From the NCBI RefSeq assembly GCF_901000735.1, contig NC_081542.1, positions 29,046,358 to 29,110,357 of the forward strand: 64,000 bases of DNA. The letters run 5' to 3'. The translations under genes and the position numbers were made by a program. This stretch comes from Corylus avellana (Eukaryota; Streptophyta; Magnoliopsida; Fagales; Betulaceae). This document shows, in pieces, positions 22,261 to 32,998 of the stretch. A model generated the notes under the pieces. It worked only from the letters and a program-made list of their open reading frames with translations, did not search any database and had not been told where the DNA came from. Every line of letters starts with the position of its first letter. Within the stretch, counting starts at the first letter, position 1.

Positions 22261-24304
22261 TGCACTTTCCATTTTTTTTGTAAGTGTATTTTTTGAATGC
22301 TTCGTCTGAAGTAAAACATGCATATTTCAGAGAAATGTTTGGTTTTGATGAGGACGATGATCGTGTCTTTAATTGAAAATATTTGAAAGCTAGGAATTTG
22401 ATTGCGCTATAAATATATGCTTGACGTGTTTTGGTCTATTTGGTTCAGGGCTCCGGCAGTTGCTTAGATGCTGTTTCTGCAGCTATTCAAGTGTTAGAGG
22501 TATAGTTTCTTTTTTCCACACACGCTGTATGTATGTATATATGTATCCGTTTGTTCATTTGTTTATCTATTTGGCTGCGTGTTTATTGTATAATGCTGAT
22601 GTTATCATGCTTAGGATGTAATTGTTCTTGATTCATATTATATCTCGGAATGTTGGAGTGTCAATATGTAAGCATAACCAATTTTCGAGAGGCTTTTCCG
22701 CTTATACTTGGGGAAAGAATTATTTTGGCAGTTAACACAGAGCAGGTTATGTCAAGTATGGGAATTCATTGTGTGATCTCTGAATTTGAGAGGATCTTTG
22801 GTTCCTCAGAAGTATCTTTTGTCTTTAGAATTTTTGGAGAATTTTAAATCTACTCGGTATAATATAGTAAGTTGTAGAATGGAATTTCCTTTTTGAAGTT
22901 ACAAAACATGTGGTCCTCAAATAGCAAGTGAGTGGAAGTTTAGCAGGAAAGCAATATAGGCCAGTCTTACCGTAGGTTAATCAATTTTCTAATTTGGTTT
23001 GCTGATTTTGGATTCCAAGATGATTTGATATTGCCTCTCTATTTTCTTTTACGAAGGATTAGAGGCTTTTCGTTTTATACCAAGAGGAGAACCATTTGAT
23101 GCTGTGTAAGCTTTCATGTAGATCTGTTATATCATGTTTAACGAGTTTTAATGATACCACTATTTCATTGAAGGATGATCCTAGCACAAATGCGGGTCGA
23201 GGCTCCAATTTGACAGAAGATGGTCATGTGGAATGTGATGCCAGTATTATGGATGGTGATTCTGGAGCATTTGGGGCCGTTGGGGCATTGCCAGGTATTC
23301 ATAATGCTATGCATTGGATATTTTATTGAGTTAACCAATTACATTACGTGTCATCAGCAATTTCTTTGGTTTATATGATTCTGTTAACAAATTGGGATTT
23401 ACATTTTAGCTTGCAATCTTCATTTAACATAAATTTACTGAATGTCGCGTGTGACATGGAAAACAAAATGAAGTTATTAATGTCTGTTTCGTATGTTGTA
23501 GACCAGGCATTCGAAATGCCATCCAGATTGCTACTTTATTGGCCAAGGATCAAATTATGGGATCTTCTTTGTTGGGTCGAATACCTCCCATGTAATGATT
23601 GCTCTACCTTTCTTCTCTTTTAACCTATTGGAGGACTATGTCACTATGGCTCTTCCCTTTCATAAAGCTGTTTTACGGTCCATTTCTAGATGTCTATATC
23701 CCCGAATGTATTATCAATCTTCATGAAATAGTCACTTTTTCACTTGGGGATACATCAGTTTGCTAATAGTTTGATGGCAGATGATTTAATCAGAAGAACA
23801 AAAGTTCAACTCTGATGAAAATTAGTTATGTTCTACTAACATGAGGAGTAATTTCAACTTCTGAATTCTTTTCTTTTTATTTTTTCTTTTACTTCAAACT
23901 CACTCCTGCAAAAATAATACCATGTTGCACAGCTTCTTGGTTGGTGAAGGAGCTCGAACATGGGCAAAGTCCAAGGGCATTGCTTTGCCAGCAACTATAG
24001 CCGAGGCTGACAAGGTCCATATCTTTTATTTTTTCACCTACAATTTTGTAGCCTCTCACCCAACTCCAAAGGAGAGTAGATAACATATATCATGTCAAAT
24101 ATGTCAAGTTTACTTTTTAAAGTCACTTATCTTTCAGCTATAGAATTATTTCTTGCTTATAACAATGGGTAAATTGATCTTGCGCATTTTGAAATAGTGG
24201 CTGGTTACAGAAAGGGCAAAAGCACAATGGAAAACGTATAAAGTGATGGTTGATGATGCCTGTGGGTATTTCTTGCAGTCTACAAGAAACTGCCGCAATA
24301 CCAG
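22074..24304 (+). pseudogene. Threonine aspartase (Taspase-like), 5' half only
   Basis: Six consecutive exons of a plant Ntn-hydrolase of the asparaginase-2/threonine aspartase family: 22074-22217, 22449-22499, 23174-23294, 23507-23591, 23933-24014, and 24198 to about 24304. The reading is FFVVVHVGTAYHAPSNEK, GSGSCLDAVSAAIQVLE, DDPSTNAGRGSNLTEDG, VECDASIMDGDSGAFGAVGA, NAIQIATLLAKDQIMGSS, FLVGEGARTWAKSKGIALPA, and WLVTERAKAQWKTYKVMVDD. Exon phases fit and no stop interrupts them. These are the alpha-subunit side of the enzyme. The autocleavage site with the catalytic threonine, and all of the beta subunit (normally a DTVGVICVD-like start and GSGCWA motif), were not found anywhere downstream; 24305-24985 holds no such exon and an unrelated gene begins at 24986. 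So the gene is truncated here, either by a real rearrangement or by assembly. A product would be inactive. Confidence 0.85.
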
Positions 24305-24643
24305 GTATTCCATCTTAGTTTGATTTTGCAAGGAGCGATTCATTCCATTTCAAAACTGTGAAGGTCTGTAGTGTGAACATTTATCTGCACATCTGCCTTT
24401 TCTGGTAAGGGAAGCTGATAATACTATCCACCTTCCCGCTTTACACATGGTATTTTACCTGTGTTCCTTGTTGGTCCATGGTGCTTCTTAGGAGTATATT
24501 GGATTTAATACTACCCTATGCAAGCAATTACTTAGTTCATAAATTAAAACTTCGCATTAAACAAATCACATTCTACAAAACTTAGGTTCATAAATCATTC
24601 CACATGTCTCTGTCAGTTTCATTCTGGTGATGTTGCTTGGCAT

Positions 24644-24689
<46 letters not shown>

Positions 24690-24985
24690 CTTTGTTTGCT
24701 ATATGCATAATACTGCATCTAGGTGGCTATAAGCTTATATTTAGGGAACATTTTTTAGATTGAACTTCTCACAAGTGGACTATGAAGGTTACATTAATCA
24801 TGTGTTTCTGTTATCAAGTATGCGTGGGCTTTAACCAATTTTGTAAAAGCATCGTGTATGGTAGCTCTTTTTTTGTTTTGAATCAATAATTCAAGACTCC
24901 ATAGAACTCAAGCCACCCTCAATGCATAACTCTTCTTCTTTAATAGTGCTTTCACTTATCACACTCTCCCAACTTTCCATCATCA
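24305..24985. other. Non-coding stretch with a TA microsatellite
   Basis: This follows the last recognisable aspartase exon and precedes the dehydrogenase start codon. It contains a (TA)n run at 24648-24688 and otherwise ordinary AT-rich sequence that includes the promoter of the next gene. No exon of the missing aspartase half was recognised. Confidence 0.6.
24648..24688. repeat. TA microsatellite
   Basis: About twenty TA units between the truncated aspartase gene and the dehydrogenase gene. Confidence 0.95.
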
Positions 24986-26661
24986 ATGGCAGAAGCAACA
25001 AAGAGGTGGTTTGCTTCTTCTTTCATGCTGTTATTTATACCCTCTCTCTCTCTTTATTCGTTTTAAAAATTTTGGGACCATCTTTTTTTTTGTTTGTTTT
25101 TTTCAGGTATGTAGTTGTGACAGGGTCAAATAAGGGGATTGGGTTTGGAATATGCAGGCAACTGGCCTCAAATGGGGTCGTGACGGTGCTAACTGCTAGA
25201 GATGAGAAAAGGGGCATTGAAGCTGTTGAAAAGCTCAAAGAATCAGGGCTATCTGAGTATGTGGTATTTCATCAGCTTGATGTGGCTGACCCTGGTAGTA
25301 TTGCTTCTCTCGCAAATTTCATCAAAACCAAATATGGGAAGCTTGATATATTGGTACGATTCAAAGTCAACTCACTAAAAATCTTTTCATTCCTCTGTTT
25401 TCTGTTGCTTTATTATTATTATTATTATTATTATTGTTCTAATGATGACAAACCCATTAAATTCTATATATGCAGGTCAACAACGCCGGGATTTCTGGAT
25501 GTATAATAGATGGTGATGCTTTTGCAGCTATGGGTGGTGGTAAGGCAAGTTTTCCAAGTATCCTTTGTTTTTATTTCTTCTTTCCTTCGCCTAAAAAAAA
25601 AAAAAACAAAAAGACGAGTGCTCTGCTCTTGGACATAATCACCCATCACAAACCATTATCTGTCTACCATTTTCTTGAAGAAATTCATTGGCATAACTCA
25701 TCTTATAAAATCGGCTCTATAAGAGAAGGTTGTTTATTCTTTATAAACATGCCTAAGGTCTTGTCCACAAGCAATGTGGGCAGATCGGTATTTTTCTTGG
25801 TCTTTGTCACGGGATAAGTAGTGTGGGCTCCATTCGTCCTTTGATAGGCTCTGATACCATGAAGAAATTTGTGGGCCTAACTCATCTCATAAACCGGTTT
25901 TATAAAAAGGGTTGCCCATTCCTTATAGACATGCACAAGATCTTGTTCACAGACAATGTGAGATTAGTTCTCAACATTTCTTTCTACAATTATTAATGCA
26001 GGAAGGTGCCACAATCGATTGGGAGAAAATAATGACTCACACTTATGAGTTAGCTGAAGATTGCGTGAGGACAAACTACTATGGCTGCAGAAGAATGGTT
26101 GAAGCACTTGTTCCCCACCTGCATTTGTACAATTCACCAAGGATTGTTAATGTTTCCTCTTTCTGGGGGAAGCTACATGTATAAAACTAGTACAAATATA
26201 AGATCCCTCTTGTATACTTTCTATCAAGATTCATGCAGAGTTTTTATTTTCAAATTAAACTGTGATTCATTTTCCCTTCAATCAAACACAAGTTTTCTTG
26301 TTCTGTGTTTTAGAACATATCAAATGAATGTGCTAAAGGAGTGTTTGGTGATGCTGAAAGCCTAACAGAAGAAAGAGTGGATGAGGTATTGAGTGAATTT
26401 CTAAAAGATTTTAAAGAGGGTTCCTTGAAAACGAAATGCTGGCCTAGTTTTTTGCCTGCCTACAAAGTTTCAAAAGCGGCTCCAAATGCCTATACAAGAA
26501 TCGTGGCCAAGAAATATCCATCTTTTCATCTCAATTACGTCTGTCCTGGCAATGTCAAGACAGATATAAACCTCAACACTGGCTTCTTGACTAGTGATGA
26601 AGGTGCTGAAAGTGCTGTAAAGCTAACGCTGCTAACGATGGTCCTTTGGCGTATTCTTTGA
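24986..26661 (+). CDS. Short-chain dehydrogenase/reductase, menthone/salutaridine-reductase-like
   Basis: NADPH-dependent SDR of the plant (+)-neomenthol dehydrogenase/salutaridine reductase group; the substrate cannot be read from sequence. Exons: 24986-25005, 25107-25353, 25476-25544, 26002-26178, 26314-26661. [19 protein letters not shown] begins the protein, with the cofactor loop TGSNKGIG, then LDVAD, VNNAG across the second splice, RIVNVSS, and the active-site YKVSK (Y-x3-K). The region between NNAG and the YxxxK motif has the long insertion typical of this subgroup ([19 protein letters not shown]). Intron 3 starts with GC (AAG|GCAAGT), a GC-AG intron; using a GT nearby breaks the frame. 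After [11 protein letters not shown] the usual ending (about PDGGPSG-FF-RKEVS-F) is replaced by TMVLWRIL and a stop; fragments of the expected ending lie in other frames, so the C-terminus looks frameshifted. It may be partly active or a young pseudogene. Confidence 0.83.
25676..25980 (-). mobile_element. TRIM-like miniature LTR retroelement in an intron, antisense
   Basis: Two diverged direct repeats of about 115-130 bp start with TGAAGAAATT at 25676 and 25860 and share ACTCATCT-ATAAA, CATTC-TTATA-ACATGC and CAATGTG. Just left of the second is GGCTCTGATACCA (25847-25859), the reverse complement of the initiator-tRNA-Met primer-binding site, touching the repeat end. So this is a small, gene-less LTR element in minus orientation in intron 3 of the dehydrogenase gene. 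The outer limits are approximate. Confidence 0.72.
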
Positions 26662-27842
26662 ACAGAAAAAAGTGTCAACTTTTGATTAAAGATCGTATAT
26701 TTCTTTAATTTCTCATTAAGAGAATAAATACCACATGGATACTTGAATGAACATGCTCTTTTTCCTTTGTACTCTACTTTTCTGTCTTGGTTCTCAATGC
26801 AATAAGCTATTTTCAAGCCAATGTACAACGTTAATGTCATGTATTTTATGCTGAGAATCTTAGTAGAATCTCCATTTCAACAATCTTGAAAATAGTACAA
26901 GAGGCCCTTCACTAAAAAAAAAATAATGATTTAGAGATGTTTTGGAATAGGGTCCATCAGTAGTCATTTTAATTGTAAAATGACCCCTCTCAGAAGGAAG
27001 AGTCGTTTAAAGAGTAAAACATTGTTCAAACGACCCCACCCTCAGAGTGAGGTCATTTGAATAGTACTTGGTGAAGAATAACTAGTCAAGTCGATCTAGA
27101 TGGTGAGAAATTTCCTTCAAAAGTCCAAGCACAAGTTAATGGGGGAGAAAGTGCTGCTCAATTTCCTCCTCTTGTTCGTTACTCTATCTGGTCCAAAAAC
27201 ATTTTGGCTGCCTTCTACACTCGTCCAAACTTCATCTTCCAAAGGGATTACAAAATCTAGTGTGGGGTGGGCTTTAAATTATCAATTATTCTAAATGATA
27301 AATTTAATCATTTAATTAATATTCTAACGCTCTCTCACACAAGTGAGTTTAAATTAATTATCGCCGAGTCTCGACATATAGAATATTTAATTGAATTGAG
27401 AAATGAATTCCAAAGACAAAATTTGATATCATAGCCTTTGTTTTGATTTACTAATTATTTTAAAATTTTAAATTAATAAAAAAAATTATGAATTTAATCA
27501 TTTAAATAATGTTCCAATAAGCTCAAACTCATCCACACCTTCAAGCATGTGAGTATCTAAATTGATTTACCATGATATTGAGTGGCCATAGAAATGAATT
27601 ATTTAAAATAATGGTGAATGAGTTGGTAAGTCACCTTGGAATTGATATTATATCTTTAATATCTTAACTTGATAAAGAAAGTTTGACAACAGATATTAAT
27701 TATATAGTTGGAAGAAAATCGGATGTTGGCACAAAACAATGGTAGACACAAGAGGTAAAAATATTACATCTAAATGATCAAATGCTCTCCCAAGAAATGG
27801 AAATTATTATTATTTTTTATTTAGATTTTGTTTTGTAGTATT
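26662..27842. other. Gene-free region left of the second PMM promoter
   Basis: After the dehydrogenase stop there is AT-rich 3' flank. CACTAAAAAAAAAATAATGA at 26910 resembles a CACTA-type terminus, followed by ACGACCCCACCCTCAGAG-type sequence like that at 14560-14600. No protein domain was recognised in the short open frames. From 26837 the sequence is repeated almost base for base from 43399. Confidence 0.55.
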
Positions 27843-29539
27843 TTTAATTATATGGTTGTATTTTATCTGCAAATTGCATTGATAACAAATTAAGAGCATA
27901 AAACTCTGAAAAATCAAAGCCAAATGCTATAAGATTACGAAGTTATAGATACCAATAAGAATTTATCATAGCCAAATGCTATGAGGTGACAAAGTCATAG
28001 ATATTATTCAGAAAATTCTTATAATCAAGTGCTATCTAGAACTTCAAGCTTCTGCTAACTCATGTACTAGATCTGCTCTGAACAGACTAGATCTAGAACA
28101 TGAGTAGCCCATATACAAAAAAAAAAAATAATAAAAAAACAAAAGGTCAAAATAAAAAAACTAAAAATTCAGCCGTAAGAGATAAACCCTCACACCGATC
28201 TACTATTCATCGGCCCAAAGATTAGGAGACAATTCACATCATTGATCCAAAGGCCAAGACAAAAGGAATAAAAAAAGGATATCGTAGACATCCTTAAGAA
28301 GACTAGCCTTGCCGGATGAAAACGATCAAATCTAAGTTTAGAAACTAAATCTAAATCTACATCTACAAGCTAGATCTAAAACTAACTCACAAAAAACCTA
28401 GACCCAAAAGATCATAGAGAAGACACCGAATCTATAACTTTACATTTATTTAAAGAAAGAATCTTGGACCTATGTTGAAAACATATCCTTCCCCCATGCC
28501 TCCCTCATGCCATGTCTAGCCCACTTTGCCCTTGAAAAAGAGAGAGAAATCTCTTCGTAATAAATGATCTGACGTCTGGAATTTCTTGACCTTTAACCGT
28601 CACACGTGGATGACTCTGATTTATCCTTGTACAGCACCAAGATAGTCTGTAGTTTCGCAGCTTGTCAAAGCTCCCAATCCCTAGATCTAAAGACCCTCGG
28701 GTAAAGATAAACAGCACGCCCAGCGTGCTTCAACAGTGAAGCACTCCGGGCATAATTTTTTATTTATTATTATTTTATTATTTTAATTAAAAAAAAAAAA
28801 AATACGCCCCGAATTGCCCAAAGACCCTCACTTCTCAAGCTACCCCTTCAACAATTTATATAATCCCCCGGGACTCCCCACTTCCGCCCTTAAAGATCTG
28901 CTTCAAATTCTGAGCTTAAAGTTTCAGTTATTGAAGCAGGCAAGTTAACTATTTTCCATTTTGTTTATTCACTTGATTATTTGATTGTGTAACTACTAAT
29001 TCTTAGCTTGGAACTTGAATCTGCCATTTATTTTGAACTGAATGCAAATGTTTTCTTTCTCTCTCTCTCTTTTGTTTTCTTCGGTTTGGAATTCCAATTC
29101 TGTGGGATTTGGAAGTCTGGGTTTTGCTGTGGAATTGTTATTCTGGGTTTAATGAGTAAGGCCTGAGTCCAGAAACCAAACCAGATTTGGAATTCCACTT
29201 CGAATTCCAGTCCGAGCATTAGGTGCTTGCTGCCAAACTCGGCTGTGCATTTGATTTGTTTTCTTCTATGGTTCAGTATAAAATTACCATCCACAATGAT
29301 GGAAAGATAGACCTTTGGGATTGTAGCTCAAATGGGTTGTAGATAGATTGTAATGTACTTCGAGACCTTTAGGGATATTGTAAATGGAGATTTAATTTCT
29401 CAGAAAGTTTTAGAGGAGCTAGTTTGTTAAGTTTTTGTTGGAAGCATTGTGATATTGTGGATTTGGTGTTGCAGAAAAATATCTTGAGCGAAATGGCCAT
29501 CAGGAAACCTGGTTTAATTGCTTTATTTGATGTGGATGG
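27843..29539 (+). pseudogene. Second PMM copy: promoter, leader and start of exon 1
   Basis: The sequence is homologous to 16449-17939 of the intact PMM gene. It includes the TATATAAT box near 28857, the leader intron with AG|GCAAGT and TTGCAG, and the ATG at 29493. Exon 1 encodes [16 protein letters not shown] and stops at the copia insertion. Relative to the intact gene it carries a 121-bp insertion (28699-28819) and an extra stretch near 28170-28250. No later PMM exon follows on this contig, so this copy cannot make enzyme. Confidence 0.9.
28699..28819. mobile_element. 121-bp insertion with 10-bp target duplication
   Basis: AAAGACCCTC stands on both sides (28689-28698 and 28820-28829); the intact PMM promoter has it once, near 17226. 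The insert starts GGGTAAAGAT and ends ATTGCCC, a very short imperfect inverted end, with an AT-rich centre. The size of the duplication fits a Mutator-type MITE. The same insert is at 45261-45381. Confidence 0.82.
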
Positions 29540-30241
29540 TGTTAGGTGTGACTTGCCACCCATCACACGTGGGCCCCACTAGTTCTCTACTCCTTTTGGG
29601 TTTAGGAGACTTTTGTCTAAGTTTGTTTTGGAGTCCTTCTCCTATGTGTTATTGGACTCCTTGTTTGACTTATAGTAGAAGTCCTAGACCAACATGTAAA
29701 AGGAGAGTTAAGCTTCTATATAAGGAACAAAGCACAAGGTGAATTTGTGTGTGCAAAAAAACGTGAAGCACCAAAGAGAGGAGAAAAAAGAGAGAATTTG
29801 AGAGAAGGAGGTACAAGGGCAGCAAGGGTGTTTTCTTCTTGGTGGTTTTTGGAGGAGCCAAAAACAAGTGATTAGAAGAAAAAGGGTGCTGCAGAGTGAG
29901 AGAAGAAAATAGAGATCAGCCGCCATCCGTTCCAGCAAAAGAAGAGTTTGTACATCTGTCTTTTGTATTCTATTTTGGGAATAATCTTTCTTGTGTGATA
30001 GTGAGATTTGGGTGTATTGGGGCTTTGGGATCTGAGTGATTTTCTCTCTACTATTTTTGTACTCCATCTTTTGATAGTGAATGTTCTCCGGGTCGTCTCC
30101 GCCAGTGGATGTAGGTTTGTTAAGCCGAACCACTTAAATCTTTGTGTCGTGTGTGATTGGATTGCCTAATCTTTGTTATTCCGCATTCTTCTTGTTTTTC
30201 TCATCTCACAGGTCTTGGGAAATAGGATTAATTTCCTAACA
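29540..30241 (+). repeat. 5' LTR of the first copia element
   Basis: 702 bp, TG...CA ends. It contains CTATATAAGG near 29718, a probable TATA box for the element transcript, followed by GA-rich leader-like sequence. It is closer to the LTRs of the element at 46102 (a handful of differences) than to its own 3' LTR. Confidence 0.93.
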
Positions 30242-30243
30242 AC

Positions 30244-30255
30244 TGGTATCAGAGC
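30244..30255 (+). other. Primer-binding site for initiator tRNA-Met
   Basis: TGGTATCAGAGC begins two bases after the 5' LTR. It is the standard plant copia primer site complementary to the 3' end of initiator tRNA-Met. Confidence 0.95.
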
Positions 30256-30409
30256 TGTTGGTTCGAGTGAGAGCGATGGCAAGTGAAGAAGGAAAGATGG
30301 GAATCGAGAAATTCGACGGCAAAGATTTTGGATTTTGGAAGGTACAGATTGAAGATATTCTTTATGGGAAGGATCTTCATCAACCTCTTTTGGAAGAACA
30401 ACCGACGAC

Positions 30410-32917
30410 ATGGATGATAGCGAGTGGGCTCTGCTTGATCGTAAAGCCCTAGCAGTTATCAGGTTATCACTGTCAAAATCAGTTGCACACAACGTTGTAA
30501 AGGAGAGGACCGCAGCAGGTCTAATGACGGCTTTGTCAAGCATGTATGAGAAGCCATTGGCTAACAACAAGGTGCATCTGATGAAGAAATTGTTCAACCT
30601 AAAGATGGCGGAAGGAGCTTCGGTGGCACATCATCTCAATGAGTTCAACACCATCATAAATCAATTGTCCTCAGTGAAAATTAATTTTGATGATGAGGTT
30701 CGTGCGTTGATCGTCTTGGGATCATTACCAAATAGCTGGGAAGCAGTGAGGATGGCTGTGAGTAACTCTGTAGGAAAGAGTAAACTAAGCTATAAAGATG
30801 TCAGGGATTTGATTCTCAGTGAAGAGGTTCGCAGAAAAGATGCGGGTGAAGCCTCTTGTTCTGGTGCTGCTTTAAACCTCGAGACTCAGGGTAGAGGACA
30901 AGATAGAAACTCTGGTCAAGGCAGATCAAATTCCAGAAAAGGGAGAAGCAAATTCAGATTCGACCGACAACCTGAGTGTTGGAACTGTGGCAAGATTGGC
31001 CACTACAAGAAGAATTGCAGGGAACTGCGGAAGGAGACTGAGAACGATTATGCAAACGTAGTGACAGAAGAAGTATATGATGCCCTACTTCTATCTGTTG
31101 ACAGTCCCCTTGATTCTTGGGTCTTAGACTCAGGAGTATCTTTTCATACGACAGCGATCCGTGAAATTCTCGAGAACTATGTTGCTGGAGATTTCGGGAA
31201 GGTGTATTTGGCTGACGGAACGGCGCTGGATGTTGTGGGCCTAGGCGATGTTCGCATTAGAGTTCACAGTGACTCGGTATGGAAGCTACAGAAGGTCAAG
31301 CATGTTCCGGAGCTGAAAAAGAATCTGATTTCAGTGGGACAGCTTGATGAGGAAGGGCATTCAATTCATTTCCACGGTGGAAAGTGGAAGGTCAGCAAGG
31401 GAGCTAGGATTTTGGCTCGTGGTCATAAGACGGATACTCTCTATATGACGACGAACAGCAAGGATACAGTTGCTGTTACAGATACGGATGCTGACTCAAA
31501 ACTATGGCACCTAAGGCTTAGGCACATGAGTGAGAAAAAGATGAAGGTACTTATGTCAAAAGGGAAACTACTGGGGTTAAAGTCAGTTGAGTCTGATTTG
31601 TGTGAAGGTTGCATCCTAAGGAAGCAGAAGAAGGTGAGTTTCGCAGAAGTTGGCAAAGCACCTAAGCTTGGAAAGCTGGAGCTGGTACACACGGATTTAT
31701 GGGGTCCCGCACCAGTGGCATCTCTTGGAGGCTCGCGGTATTACATCACATTTATTGATGACTCAAGCAGGAAGGTATGGGTTTATTTCTTGAAAAGTAA
31801 ATCTGATGTATTTGAGACTTTTAAGAAATGGAAGGCCATGGTTGAGACTGAAACGAGCTTGAAGCTCAAGTGTTTGAGATCAGACAATGGAGGAGAATAT
31901 GAAGACAGGGGGTTTAAACAGTTTTACACAGTGAATGGGATTAAAATGGAGAAAACTATCTCGGGAACACCGCAGCAGAATGACGTGGCTGAGTGCATGA
32001 ATAGGACTCTCAATGAGCATGCTAGGAGTATGAGGTTGCATGCTGGGTTACCAAAGACTTTCTGGGCTGATGCAGTGAGCACTGCTGCATATCTGATGAA
32101 TAGGGGGTCTTCCGTTCCCCTGAGCCATAGACTACCGGAAGAAGTCTGGAGTGGAAAAGAGGTAAATCTTTCACATCTGAAAGTTTTTGGTTGTGCTTCG
32201 TATGTCCATGTTGAGTCTGATGCTATGAGTAAACTAGATGGTAAATCTAGTAAGTGTTTCTTCATTGGATATGGAGATGAGGCCTTCGGTTATCGATTTT
32301 GGGATGATCAAAATCGGAAGATCATTAGAAGTCGGAATGTGACTTTTAATGAGTGTGCTATGTACAAGGATGGGTCAAGTTCAGAACCTGAAGTTACAGA
32401 GCAGGAACCAAAGAAGTCTGGGTTTGTTAACTTAGATGAGCTTTCTGAAAGTACAGTTCAGAAAGAGAAACAATTCGTGGAGGTGGAGCTTGATGAACAG
32501 TGTTCACTCACGGATGAATGTGATGACAGAGAATCTTCAAGAGACTTACAGCACCAGGAAAAGTCTTATTCTTTAACAAGAAGCAAAGAGAAACGTGATC
32601 AAAAAGCAACAAAGAGGTATGGCTTTGACGATATGGTTTTTTTTGCTCTAAAAGCTAGTAGTGGAGATCCGTTGTCTATTCAGGATAGTATGCCGAAAGA
32701 GGTGGAGTCACTACGGAGTGGTAAAGCTTGGGAATCGGTAGAATTACCCAAGGGAAAGAAGGCTAAAGGGTGCAGATGGGTCTACAAGAAGAAAGAGTCA
32801 TCGGATAAAGCTGTACGGTCGACCGGACAGATAGGGAGGCATAGTGTTATGTCTAAATCAGGTCATATGCTCAAGTTCAAGAGGCGCTTGGACTTGAGGG
32901 ACACTTGTGAAGTATGA
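30410..32917 (+). CDS. Copia gag-protease-integrase polyprotein, RT-less
   Basis: An uninterrupted frame of 835 codons. Residues about 1-150 are the UBN2-type gag; CWNCGKIGHYKKNC (about 190-203) is the CCHC knuckle; SWVLDSG near 237 is the aspartic protease site; the HHCC integrase zinc finger is near 365-405 (LWHLRLRHM, DLCEGC); the integrase core has D at HTDLWG (about 429), D in RSDNGGEY (about 492) and E in VAEC (about 528). At about 773-795 WESVELPKGKKAKGCRWVYK is the start of the copia reverse transcriptase; no YVDD or RNase H follows and the frame ends in LKFKRRLDLRDTCEV, which resembles the very end of copia pol. The natural gag start, ATG at 30276, is in another frame because of a one-base length change near 30400. 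A replication-competent product is not encoded; integrase might be. Confidence 0.9.
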   Translation: MDDSEWALLDRKALAVIRLSLSKSVAHNVVKERTAAGLMTALSSMYEKPLANNKVHLMKKLFNLKMAEGASVAHHLNEFNTIINQLSSVKINFDDEVRALIVLGSLPNSWEAVRMAVSNSVGKSKLSYKDVRDLILSEEVRRKDAGEASCSGAALNLETQGRGQDRNSGQGRSNSRKGRSKFRFDRQPECWNCGKIGHYKKNCRELRKETENDYANVVTEEVYDALLLSVDSPLDSWVLDSGVSFHTTAIREILENYVAGDFGKVYLADGTALDVVGLGDVRIRVHSDSVWKLQKVKHVPELKKNLISVGQLDEEGHSIHFHGGKWKVSKGARILARGHKTDTLYMTTNSKDTVAVTDTDADSKLWHLRLRHMSEKKMKVLMSKGKLLGLKSVESDLCEGCILRKQKKVSFAEVGKAPKLGKLELVHTDLWGPAPVASLGGSRYYITFIDDSSRKVWVYFLKSKSDVFETFKKWKAMVETETSLKLKCLRSDNGGEYEDRGFKQFYTVNGIKMEKTISGTPQQNDVAECMNRTLNEHARSMRLHAGLPKTFWADAVSTAAYLMNRGSSVPLSHRLPEEVWSGKEVNLSHLKVFGCASYVHVESDAMSKLDGKSSKCFFIGYGDEAFGYRFWDDQNRKIIRSRNVTFNECAMYKDGSSSEPEVTEQEPKKSGFVNLDELSESTVQKEKQFVEVELDEQCSLTDECDDRESSRDLQHQEKSYSLTRSKEKRDQKATKRYGFDDMVFFALKASSGDPLSIQDSMPKEVESLRSGKAWESVELPKGKKAKGCRWVYKKKESSDKAVRSTGQIGRHSVMSKSGHMLKFKRRLDLRDTCEV

Positions 32918-32998
32918 TTGCCCTTGAGGGCTGAGGCGGAGACATCTGGAGGAGACACGTTTTGGTAGACTTGATGGGATTCAAGTCAAGGTGGAGAT

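Larger units (their letters stand above)
26837..29539 (+). repeat. 2703-bp segment repeated at 43399-46101
   Basis: Every base from TCATGTATTT at 26837 to the copia insertion point at 29539 recurs in 43399-46101 with equal length; I noticed only two substitutions (TTCCTTC/TTCCTCC near 27115 and GGGATTA/GGGACTA near 27246). The second copy starts at the first base of a contig. Such identity in non-coding DNA suggests the same genomic segment assembled twice, or a very recent duplication. Confidence 0.92.

Noticed and set aside
27100..27294. 64-codon frame repeated at 43662-43856
   Set aside because: Its repetition is due to the duplicated segment; no domain, no splice context.
30244..30255. 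Possible tRNA-related gene
   Set aside because: It is only the 12-base primer-binding site of the retroelement; no cloverleaf surrounds it.
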